DNA from: an uncultured Porphyromonadaceae bacterium
GTDB taxonomy: Bacteria; Bacteroidota; Bacteroidia; Bacteroidales; Muribaculaceae
Reading direction: 5' to 3'
Assembly (NCBI GenBank): GCA_947178215.1
Contig: CAMWXJ010000001.1
Location: 62,001-126,000 of the forward strand
DNA length: 64,000 bases
The position numbers and the translations under genes were made by a program. Under the pieces are notes generated by a model, which saw only the letters and a list, made by a program, of their open reading frames with translations, was not told the origin of the DNA and made no database searches. Positions 56,886-64,000 of the stretch are shown here, piece by piece. Numbering within the stretch: the first letter of the stretch is position 1; each line of letters starts with the position of its first letter.

Positions 56886-57635
56886 ATGAAGCGTCTGGTC
56901 GCCGCCCTGTCATTTTTCACCCGTCTGCCTGTCTGGCGCATCGCCACGGTGCCGGCGGAGTATTACAAGCGCGTGGTGCCGCTCTGGCCGGTAGCCGGAC
57001 TGCTCACTGGCGGTATAGCCGCAGCGGTGTTCTACGGACTGGCCTTCCTGCTCCCTCCGCTCGCCGCAGCCGCGGGCGCCTATGTGGCGCGGCTGCTCGT
57101 CACCGGTGCGCTGCATGAGGACGGCCTCGCCGATTTTTTCGACGGCATGGGTGGCGGCACATCGCGCGAGCGCATACTCGAAATAATGAAAGATTCACAT
57201 ATAGGCACCTACGGCGTGATAGGGCTGCTGATGTGGATGACGGTGGTGATACCGTGCGTAGCATCGTTTAACGCATTGTCAGGTGCCGCGTTGATATTCT
57301 CGGCCGATGTGTGGAGCAAGGCGTGCGGCGCACAGATAATCAATTTCCTACCCTATGCCAGAAAAGAGACCGAGGCGAAAAACAGGACGGTGTATTCGCG
57401 TATGACCGCCGGTGAACTGCTGCTGTGTCTGGCCGTGGGAATAGCGCCGGTGATGCTGCTGCCGTGGCCCGTGACGCTCGCAGCACTCGCTCCCGTCGCA
57501 GTCACCTCACTGCTGCTGTGGATGATGCACCGCAAGATACAGGGATATACAGGTGACTGCTGCGGCGCGTTGTTTCTGCTCAACGAGCTGGCCTACATAC
57601 TCGCTGCTACGGCGACAGTGCGTCTTGTAGGCTAA
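56886..57635 (+). CDS. cobS: Adenosylcobinamide-GDP ribazoletransferase (cobalamin synthase)
   Basis: A membrane protein of 249 residues with about six helices, joining alpha-ribazole (phosphate) to adenosylcobinamide-GDP. ALSFFTRLPVW, GALHEDGLADFFDGMGGGTSRERILEIMKDSHIGTYGV and the late GYTGDCCGA element are diagnostic. It starts 4 bases after cobT and its stop overlaps the stop of convergent cbiB by 4 bases. No cobC phosphatase follows. Confidence 0.95.
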   Translation: MKRLVAALSFFTRLPVWRIATVPAEYYKRVVPLWPVAGLLTGGIAAAVFYGLAFLLPPLAAAAGAYVARLLVTGALHEDGLADFFDGMGGGTSRERILEIMKDSHIGTYGVIGLLMWMTVVIPCVASFNALSGAALIFSADVWSKACGAQIINFLPYARKETEAKNRTVYSRMTAGELLLCLAVGIAPVMLLPWPVTLAALAPVAVTSLLLWMMHRKIQGYTGDCCGALFLLNELAYILAATATVRLVG

Positions 57636-58558
57636 ACGAACGCCTTTATTGCGAGTACGATTGCCACGGCCAGAGTCTCGGCCGTGCGGCATATCCTTAC
57701 CGCCCGGTGCAAATCGGCGTCGGTGAGCGGCCTGTCGGTAACGCCGATATACGGCTTGTAGACCGGTTGGCCGAAATAGTCGTGTGTGCCTCCGAAGCGA
57801 CAGTCGAGTGCACCGGCGAGCGCGGCCTCGGGGTAGCCCGAGTTGGGCGACGCGTGCTCCGGTCCGAAGCGTGCGACGAAGCTGAACAGGCCAGGGCGTC
57901 CTGTGGCGATAACCATGAGTGCGGCGGTGACTCGCGCGGGAATCCAGTTGGCTGCGTCGTCGAGCCGTGCCGCGAAGCACCCGAAGTCGGCGTATCTCTC
58001 GTTGCGGTAGCCTATCATCGAGTCGAGAGTGTTGACCATCTTGTAGGCGAGCATACCAGGCACCCCGAGCAGCGCATACCAGAACAGCGGGGCTATCACG
58101 CCGTCGCTGAGATTTTCGGCAAGAGTTTCAAGAGCGGCAGTCTTGACCTCGCGGTCGGAGAGTGCCGCGGTGTCGCGGCCCACTATGCGTGCAACCTGAC
58201 GGCGGCCGTCGTCAAGAGAGCGACGGCATGCTGTAAAAACGCATTTCACCTCGCGTATAAGTGTGGTGCCGGCCAGGCAATAGTATATCAGTATGACCTC
58301 GATGCAGATTTGTAGCGCACGCCGGGGCGCGAGTGCGTGTAGCAGCAGCCATGCCGTCGCATACACAGCGCCTACGAGGATTATCGCCGTCAACGCGCCC
58401 TTGATACGTCGCGACATGCCGCGGTTGAGCCGCTTCTCAAACCATGAGATAATGTTGCCAAACCATACAACGGGGTGGGGCAGACGTTTCGGGTCGCCGG
58501 TAGCGAGGTCGAGCAACCAGCCCCCGAGCAGCGGCATCATTGCGATAATTCGGTCCAT
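57632..58558 (-). CDS. cbiB: Adenosylcobinamide-phosphate synthase
   Basis: A membrane protein of 308 residues that attaches aminopropanol (phosphate) to adenosylcobyric acid. Family marks: GWLLDLATGDPKRLPHPVVWFGNIISWFEKRLN at the N-terminus, LAENLSDGVIAPLFWYALLGVPGMLAYKMVNTLDSMIGY in the middle. The ATG at 58558 is chosen since it begins right before the first motif; a frame open 66 codons further would overlap most of the cobD 3' end with no family similarity. It overlaps cobD by 22 bases. Confidence 0.94.
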   Translation of the reverse strand: MDRIIAMMPLLGGWLLDLATGDPKRLPHPVVWFGNIISWFEKRLNRGMSRRIKGALTAIILVGAVYATAWLLLHALAPRRALQICIEVILIYYCLAGTTLIREVKCVFTACRRSLDDGRRQVARIVGRDTAALSDREVKTAALETLAENLSDGVIAPLFWYALLGVPGMLAYKMVNTLDSMIGYRNERYADFGCFAARLDDAANWIPARVTAALMVIATGRPGLFSFVARFGPEHASPNSGYPEAALAGALDCRFGGTHDYFGQPVYKPYIGVTDRPLTDADLHRAVRICRTAETLAVAIVLAIKAFV

Positions 58559-59550
58559 TGTTTCAGCGCGTTGATGAGAATTTCGTTTTGTTCGGGTGAC
58601 TGTGCGGCCACACGGAAATGTCGTGGAGTGAGGGTCTCGAAGTTGGAGGCGTCGCGTATAAGCAGCGCGTGACGCTCTACGAGCCACTCTTTCAGTTCGG
58701 CGGCGGTGCGGTCGGGCAATAGCGCGAGCAGGAAATTGCAATCGGTGTGGTAGCACTTTATGCCTACGCCTTCCAATGCCGCCGCTATGCGCAGGGCTTC
58801 GGCATGAAGCGCCGGTGCGTCAATAGGGTAGTCGGCCCGGTGGCGCAGCAGCCAGCGTGCGGCCTCGATAGCGAGTGCGTTGACCGACCATGGCATTCTG
58901 AGTGCGCGCAGGCGGTCGAGCAGTCCCGCCGACCCTGTGGCGTAGCCTATCCGCAGTCCGGGGATGGAGAAGCGTTTTGTCAGCGAGCTGAGGAGCACCA
59001 CGTTGCCGGCCGCCACAGCTTCCTTATGCGAGATTAATGGCAGCGTGAGATAATCGGCATATGCCTGGTCTATGACAAAGAGCGTGTCGGGCCGGCATGA
59101 TGCCGCGTAGAGTATAGCGTGGGGGTCGATACGGTGCCCGGTAGGATTGTTGGGGTTACATATCCATATCACGTCGGCCTCGGGCATCGATTCCATGTCG
59201 CCGAAAAAGGTGATGTCGACATGATGCAGGCGACATGCGTCCTGATACTCCCGGAACGTAGGGGCGAGAATGGCGGCTTGCCTGCCCGCCATCATCATGG
59301 CAACGAGATATACGGCTTCTGTGGCGCCGTTGGTCACCATTACTTCCCCGGAACCGATGCCCGCCGCCGAAGCAATCTCGCTTTCGAGCGTGTAAGGCTC
59401 CGGCTCGGGGTATGCCGCTATCTGTGCGCCGCATGCGGCGAGATGAGCCATGAGGGCCGAGTGGTCGGTGCGGGCAAATATGTTTGAACTGAAATTGTGT
59501 CTTACTCTGCCGCCATAGCGGTAGAGGTCGTCGCCATGTCCCTCAGTCAT
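58537..59550 (-). CDS. cobD: Threonine-phosphate decarboxylase (CobD type aminotransferase)
   Basis: A PLP protein of 337 residues, of the histidinol-phosphate-aminotransferase-like fold, giving aminopropanol phosphate for CbiB. Seen: HGDDLYRYGG near the start, VTNGATEAVYL, ICNPNNPTGH, VIDQAYADY and the PLP lysine in LSSLTKRFSIPGLRIGYA. A plain histidinol-phosphate aminotransferase is the alternative, but the position between cobQ and cbiB with overlaps on both sides decides for CobD. Confidence 0.92.
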   Translation of the reverse strand: MTEGHGDDLYRYGGRVRHNFSSNIFARTDHSALMAHLAACGAQIAAYPEPEPYTLESEIASAAGIGSGEVMVTNGATEAVYLVAMMMAGRQAAILAPTFREYQDACRLHHVDITFFGDMESMPEADVIWICNPNNPTGHRIDPHAILYAASCRPDTLFVIDQAYADYLTLPLISHKEAVAAGNVVLLSSLTKRFSIPGLRIGYATGSAGLLDRLRALRMPWSVNALAIEAARWLLRHRADYPIDAPALHAEALRIAAALEGVGIKCYHTDCNFLLALLPDRTAAELKEWLVERHALLIRDASNFETLTPRHFRVAAQSPEQNEILINALKQWTELSQ

Positions 59551-61042
59551 TGCATTTCATTATATTGTAAAGCAGCTGAATGTCGAGCGATTCGCGCAGC
59601 ACGGCGGCCCATGCGTCATACTGGCTCTCGCGGTAGGTGCGGTAGTCGGTAGCGGCGCCGCGGGCATCAGTGCGGTCGAGATATGGCGCGAGCAGGGCGT
59701 CGGTCACGGCCTTGTTGTCAAGTATGCCGTGGATATAGGTGCCGAAAGTGCGGCCATCGGCCATGCACCCCTCTTCGCTGCCGTCGGCGAAGCGGTTGAG
59801 TGGAGCCGCGTCGCCGCACCGTCGCGTGACACCCATGTGAATCTCGTAGCCTTCGCATACGTCATCGCTTCCGCGATGAGTGAACCTCACTTGTCGCGTC
59901 ACCTTTTCGGGCGTGAGGATAGTGCGCACCGGAAGTAGCCCGAGGCCGTTGCACACGCTCCCTGGCTCCCCTTCCACGCCGTCAGGGTCCGATACTTCGA
60001 GGCCCATAATCTGGTAGCCGCCGCAGATGCCCATTACGGTCTTGCCGTCGCGGCGCGCTCTCAGTACGGCCTCGGCACACCCGTTGTCACGTATGCGCCT
60101 TAGGTCGTCTATGGTCGATTTGCTGCCAGGTATGATTATGATATCGGCTTTGAGCAGTTCGGCCGGTGTGGCGGTGTAATAGAGGTTCACGCGGTCGTCG
60201 CGTTCCATAGCGTCAAAGTCGGTAAAATTGGCCATGTGGCTGAGCAGCAGTACCGCCACATTGATTTTGCCCGACACCGCCGTGCGCCCTTTCATCTTCA
60301 CCGACACGGAATCTTCTTCCTCGATATGTATGTCGCGGGCCATTGGCACCACGCCTATCACCGGCACGCCGCATATATCTTCGAGAATCTCTCGCCCCTT
60401 GGTGAATAGATTGATGTCGCCGCGAAATTTGTTGATGATGATGCCTTTGATGCGACGTCGATCGTCGGGTGTCTGGAGCATGACGGAACCATAGACCGAT
60501 GCGAACACACCTCCACGGTCGATGTCGGCCACAACAATCACCGCCGCGTCGGCATAGCGCGCCATAGGCATGTTCACGATGTCGGTGTCGCGTAGATTGA
60601 GTTCAGTGATACTGCCGGCGCCCTCTATAACGATAGGGTTGTAGAGGGCATTGAGGCGGTCGAAAGCCGCGTGAGCCTCGCGCCGCAGACTGTCGAAAGT
60701 AGCGCGACGAAAATACTCGCCCGCCTTGCGGTTGCCTATCGGCACGCCGTTGACAATCACCTGCGAGGTCATGTCAGTAGAGGGTTTGAGCAGTATCGGG
60801 TTCATGTCAGTGGAACATGGAATACCGGCGGCTTCGGCCTGCACAGCCTGGGCGCGCCCTATTTCGCGGCCGTCGGGCGTGGCATAAGAGTTGAGTGCCA
60901 TGTTCTGCGCTTTGAAAGGCGCGGGCCGGTAGCCGTCCTGGCGGAATATGCGGCACAGGCCGGCTGCAATCATGCTTTTGCCAACGTCGCTGCCTGTGCC
61001 GGCGAGCATCACGGGGCGGAGGCGGTTATTGCTGTAACACAT
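59543..61042 (-). CDS. cobQ: Cobyric acid synthase (glutamine-hydrolysing)
   Basis: A protein of 499 residues that amidates four side chains of adenosylcobyrinic acid a,c-diamide. The N-terminal dethiobiotin-synthetase-like domain has MLAGTGSDVGKSMIAAGLCRIF and FKAQNMALNSY; the C-terminal class I-like glutaminase domain has the Cys in TVMGICGGYQIMG and the His in YIHGILDN. Met12 is an alternative start that would avoid the 17-base overlap with the upstream ATPase gene. It overlaps cobD by 8 bases. Confidence 0.96.
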   Translation of the reverse strand: MCYSNNRLRPVMLAGTGSDVGKSMIAAGLCRIFRQDGYRPAPFKAQNMALNSYATPDGREIGRAQAVQAEAAGIPCSTDMNPILLKPSTDMTSQVIVNGVPIGNRKAGEYFRRATFDSLRREAHAAFDRLNALYNPIVIEGAGSITELNLRDTDIVNMPMARYADAAVIVVADIDRGGVFASVYGSVMLQTPDDRRRIKGIIINKFRGDINLFTKGREILEDICGVPVIGVVPMARDIHIEEEDSVSVKMKGRTAVSGKINVAVLLLSHMANFTDFDAMERDDRVNLYYTATPAELLKADIIIIPGSKSTIDDLRRIRDNGCAEAVLRARRDGKTVMGICGGYQIMGLEVSDPDGVEGEPGSVCNGLGLLPVRTILTPEKVTRQVRFTHRGSDDVCEGYEIHMGVTRRCGDAAPLNRFADGSEEGCMADGRTFGTYIHGILDNKAVTDALLAPYLDRTDARGAATDYRTYRESQYDAWAAVLRESLDIQLLYNIMKCND

Positions 61043-62012
61043 CTTTGACTGTATGGAGCATTTGGTCTATCGATCCACATATGCGGCCGTCTACGTCGAA
61101 GCCGCTTTCGGTGGCTTTGATCGCCGGGCCGAAAGCGGAGGGGAGGATGCCGTTGCGCAGTAGCGCTTTGGCCGCCATGGTGACGAAAGGTGCTTCGCCG
61201 GTGAGGCACACCGACGTCGATGTAGGCATATCGAGCGCGAAGAGTCCTGTCGCAGCGTCGAATCTCACCCCGTCGCGGCAGAAAAACTCGCTGAGGCGCC
61301 CTGAAAGCGCGAGGTCTTCGGGGGTGCCGGTCACCGGTTCGGTGTCCTTGGCTACAAGCCACACTTTGTCGGCGAGTTGAAGCGCGAGGTCGAGGTCGTG
61401 GGTCGACAAAAATATTGTCTTGTCGTGGGTATGGGCGAGGTGGTGTAGCAGCCGCATCATCTCCACTTTGCTCGGATAGTCGAGAAAAGCGGTAGGCTCG
61501 TCAAGAAATATGACAGGTGTGGCCTGTGCGAGTGCCTTGGCTATCATGGCTTTCTGGCGCTCCCCGTCGCTGAGTGTCGAGACAAGCCGGTGGGCCATCC
61601 GGCTTATGCCTACAAGTTCGAGCGACCGGCTGACGACGGCCTTGTCCTCGGCGTTGCCGCGCCCCCAGAATCCGGTGTAGGGGCTTCGGCCGAGTGTCAC
61701 CAGTTCGGCAACTGTCATGTTGTCGAGTACGGGTCGTTCGGTGAGTACCACGCCGAGCACGCGTGCAAGCTCGCGGTCACGGTAGTCGCGGAGCGGGCGG
61801 CCACACACCTCAACACTCCCGCTCACCGGCGGCAGGAATCCCGAGAGGGTTTTGAGTAGCGTCGATTTGCCCGCGCCGTTGGGGCCGAGCAGACAGGTAA
61901 GTTCACCGCTTCGGAGCGAGGCGTTGATATTTCCGGTCACGATGCGGGCGCTCGAGTGACGTCGGTAGCCGGTAGTCAGGTCGCAGGTCTCGACTGTGAT
62001 GCGGTTGTCCAT
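61026..62012 (-). CDS. btuD: ABC transporter ATP-binding protein, corrinoid/siderophore uptake type
   Basis: A protein of 328 residues. Walker A LLGPNGAGKSTLLK, signature LSDGERQKAMIAKAL, Walker B VIFLDEPTAFLD and switch His in LSTHDLDLAL are intact. The last ~80 residues form an extra domain (beginning near DMPTSTSVCLTGE) beyond the usual ~255-residue FepC/BtuD length. The surrounding cobalamin genes indicate corrinoid uptake; iron-siderophore transporters are the look-alike alternative. Ten bases separate it from the permease. Confidence 0.88.
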   Translation of the reverse strand: MDNRITVETCDLTTGYRRHSSARIVTGNINASLRSGELTCLLGPNGAGKSTLLKTLSGFLPPVSGSVEVCGRPLRDYRDRELARVLGVVLTERPVLDNMTVAELVTLGRSPYTGFWGRGNAEDKAVVSRSLELVGISRMAHRLVSTLSDGERQKAMIAKALAQATPVIFLDEPTAFLDYPSKVEMMRLLHHLAHTHDKTIFLSTHDLDLALQLADKVWLVAKDTEPVTGTPEDLALSGRLSEFFCRDGVRFDAATGLFALDMPTSTSVCLTGEAPFVTMAAKALLRNGILPSAFGPAIKATESGFDVDGRICGSIDQMLHTVKDVLQQ

Positions 62013-62022
62013 GATGAAGCGG

Positions 62023-63030
62023 TTAGCGGTGTATGCGCTCTTTAAGTATCACATAAAGTATCACCGGTACTCCGATGAGCGGCGTGACACCGTTGAGCGG
62101 CAGAATTATATCGGCCGGGACGACGCATATCAGGTTGCACAGTAATCCGGTGCAGCCGCCGGTGATGATGCATCCGGCCATGAGTATGCGGTGGTCGGCC
62201 GAGCGGAATATCATCCTCACGATATGCGGCACGGCCAGTCCGATGAACGAGATGGGTCCGCAAAAGGCGGTGACGACGGCGGTGAGTATGCCGGTGGCGC
62301 CGAGTAGCATGTTGCGTACCCGCTGCATGCTCACGCCGAGATTACGTGCGTAGTTTTCGCCGAGCAGGATGATGTTGAGCGGCTTTACAAGCAGAACGGC
62401 GAGCAGCAGTCCCGCAGCCACCGTTGTGCTGAAAAAGGGGAGCTGTGTGAGCGATACGCCGTTGAAGTTGCCCATGCCCCACATAGTGTAGCTCTGTACT
62501 CCCTCTGCCGAGGCCATGTAGTTGAGCAGCATGATGACCGAGGAGGTGAGATAGCCCACCATTATGCCTGCGATGAGAAGCATGAGACCGTTTTTGAGCC
62601 ATACCGAAAGTAGCAGCAACACGCCCATTACGGCTATGCTTCCCGCTATGGCTCCCGCGAGTACGGCGAGGTTACCCCCTATGGTGAAGCCTGCGGCCGA
62701 CACGGAGCCGCCGAGAAGCAGCATCACGAGAGCCACGCCGAGGCTCGCGCCTGAGGTGATGCCGAGTATCGAAGGGCCGGCGAGGGGGTTTCGGAACGCA
62801 GTCTGGAGCATTAGGCCCGACACGGTGAGTGCCGCGCCGGCGAGTAGGGCGGTTACAGCCTGAGGAAGCCTGCTCCCTACAACTATGAAGCCATAAGGCC
62901 CCTCGGCGCCGGTGTCGGTGCCCGTGAGTATGGCCATGACTTCACGGGCCGGTATGTCGACCGAACCTATGAACAGGTTGAGCAGGAACAGGGCCGCAGT
63001 GAGCAGCAGGAGCCATACAAATTTCATCAC
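62023..63030 (-). CDS. btuC: FecCD-type ABC permease, corrinoid uptake
   Basis: A protein of 335 residues with about ten helices. VVGSRLPQAVTALLAGAALTVSGLMLQTAFRNPLAGPSILGITSGASLGVAL and the coupling segment VTAFCGPISFIGLAVPHIVRM are characteristic of BtuC/FecCD permeases. It would form the membrane channel for BtuD and the adjacent binding protein. Assignment to corrinoid rather than haem or siderophore is from context. Confidence 0.88.
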   Translation of the reverse strand: MMKFVWLLLLTAALFLLNLFIGSVDIPAREVMAILTGTDTGAEGPYGFIVVGSRLPQAVTALLAGAALTVSGLMLQTAFRNPLAGPSILGITSGASLGVALVMLLLGGSVSAAGFTIGGNLAVLAGAIAGSIAVMGVLLLLSVWLKNGLMLLIAGIMVGYLTSSVIMLLNYMASAEGVQSYTMWGMGNFNGVSLTQLPFFSTTVAAGLLLAVLLVKPLNIILLGENYARNLGVSMQRVRNMLLGATGILTAVVTAFCGPISFIGLAVPHIVRMIFRSADHRILMAGCIITGGCTGLLCNLICVVPADIILPLNGVTPLIGVPVILYVILKERIHR

Positions 63031-63058
63031 GCTCGGATAAATGAGATATTTCGCTAAA

Positions 63059-64000
63059 TTACTTCATTTTTTTGTAATAGCGGTGCTCGGGGGCCGGAAA
63101 CCCGAGTTCTGGATGCAGGATAGAGATTAGGTCGGCAAGCAAACGGTCGGGATGATAGGGTGTCTGCTCGTAGAATCCGCTCACGGAGGTGTTGCAACCC
63201 CACACATTACCGGTCTTGAAAGCCGCGAACCGAGAGTTGACGGGGGCGTCGGCGGCAAGCTCTGCGAGAGTCTTGGGTGTTGCCTGGTTGTAGCGTATCA
63301 GCCACACGTCGGCGTCGTGGGCATCGGCAAGTACCTTTTCCGGGGCGAGTGGTATACTGCCGCTCGTGGTGTTGGCGCCAAAGGGGTTGATGCCGCCCGC
63401 ATCGGTGATATAGATGCCCATTGTCGACGCTCCGCCGGGAACGTGCCACACCTGACCGTAACGCTGGTCGATGAGCACTCGGGGACGGCCGGAGCTGCCG
63501 GCCGCTTTTTCTTTGAGGGCGAGATAGCGGCTTTCCGTGTCGGCAAACATACTGTCGGCCTCTGCCACGCGGCCGAACAGGCGGCCGTAAAACTTCACCC
63601 ACTCTGCGCGTGCGAGGGGCGAGTTCTCCATATAGTCGGCGCACTCCACGATAGGTATGCCGAGCTCGCCCACCTTGCCGTAGCGGTCGTTGTTCTCAAA
63701 GGGCGAGAGCATTATCACCTGCGGACGCAGGGCTATTATCTTTTCAAGATTGGGGCTCATGCCATTGCCGCAGTCGGCTATGCGTCCCGAGGCTATGCCG
63801 TCGACTATGGCCGGGATAGTGTTGTATTGTGCGTCACACACTCCGCCAAGAGCGTCGAGGGCTCCCAGTTCGTTGATAAGGCCATTGTGTACCGTTGAGT
63901 AAATGAGTGCGTTGGTGACAGGCACCCTTATAACGCTGCCGTCGGCTGGTATCGCGGGCAGTTCGGCGTCGCGGTCGACAAGGTAGTAGCGGTGGAGCGT
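63059..64000 (-). CDS. btuF: Periplasmic substrate-binding protein, BtuF/FecB type (5' end outside the window)
   Basis: The frame is open to the window edge, so the start and signal peptide are missing; 313 residues are visible. The part from 63925 downward shows the cluster A/type III binding-protein pattern: VPVTNALIYSTVHNGLINELGALDALGGVCD, IADCGNGMSPNLEKIIALRPQVIMLSPFEN and GVPIVE-like ELGIPIVECADYMENSPLARAEW. A GTG at 63925 is not the start, since sequence continues in frame upstream (VIRVPVTN...). With btuC 28 bases downstream it completes the uptake system. Confidence 0.85.
   Translation of the reverse strand, partial: TLHRYYLVDRDAELPAIPADGSVIRVPVTNALIYSTVHNGLINELGALDALGGVCDAQYNTIPAIVDGIASGRIADCGNGMSPNLEKIIALRPQVIMLSPFENNDRYGKVGELGIPIVECADYMENSPLARAEWVKFYGRLFGRVAEADSMFADTESRYLALKEKAAGSSGRPRVLIDQRYGQVWHVPGGASTMGIYITDAGGINPFGANTTSGSIPLAPEKVLADAHDADVWLIRYNQATPKTLAELAADAPVNSRFAAFKTGNVWGCNTSVSGFYEQTPYHPDRLLADLISILHPELGFPAPEHRYYKKMK

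Overview
The window reads as a chromosomal segment of a gut Bacteroidales, most likely Muribaculaceae (S24-7). This rests on many promoters of the Bacteroidota type (TTG-N19/20-TAnnTTTG), weak use of Shine-Dalgarno sites, a 6-bladed beta-propeller lipoprotein, DUF4105 and phosphate-selective-porin proteins, a Bacteroidota-type SdhCAB fumarate reductase, a long SecA with a SEC-C tail, and an oxalate operon. The family assignment is inference; no rRNA or tRNA is present.

Layout. 0-8 kb: secreted glycan-related genes (GH123-like protein, propeller lipoprotein, GH84 N-acetylglucosaminidase); the first two share a near-identical 161-bp promoter/leader. 8-17 kb (minus strand): PEP carboxykinase, then an oxalate operon (frc, oxc, AEC-type transporter), then a sensor kinase/response regulator pair. 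17-22 kb: GH20 hexosaminidase, ispD, recG. 22-26 kb: sdhCAB. The 885-bp gap after sdhB holds a probable minus-strand non-coding RNA and then a phenylalanine/tyrosine-rich leader peptide with an attenuator-like terminator. 26.7-30.7 kb: the aromatic amino acid operon (pheA, aminotransferase, DAHP synthase-chorismate mutase, tyrA). 30.7-49.3 kb: housekeeping genes (priA, porin, ruvX, def, ettA, DUF4105, a PafA-like protein that has lost its catalytic residues, secA, a coiled-coil protein, mgtC-like, a cation/proton antiporter, guaA). 49.3-50.9 kb: an AT-rich islet with one outer-membrane protein gene behind a very long hairpin. 51-55 kb (minus): an OmpA-family protein, Xaa-Pro aminopeptidase and a CobW-family metallochaperone with a His/Asp-rich loop. 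55.3-64 kb: late cobalamin synthesis and uptake, with cobU-cobT-cobS on plus and btuF-btuC-btuD-cobQ-cobD-cbiB on minus, meeting tail to tail.

The genes fit a host-associated anaerobe that trims amino-sugar glycans, ferments through PEP carboxykinase and fumarate reductase, detoxifies or uses oxalate, makes its own Phe and Tyr under probable attenuation control, and imports and completes corrinoids. The most interesting signals are the Phe/Tyr leader-attenuator, the unassigned ncRNA, the duplicated leader with a small upstream ORF, the Cys-rich tandem-repeat tail on SdhC, and the PafA-like pseudoenzyme beside secA.
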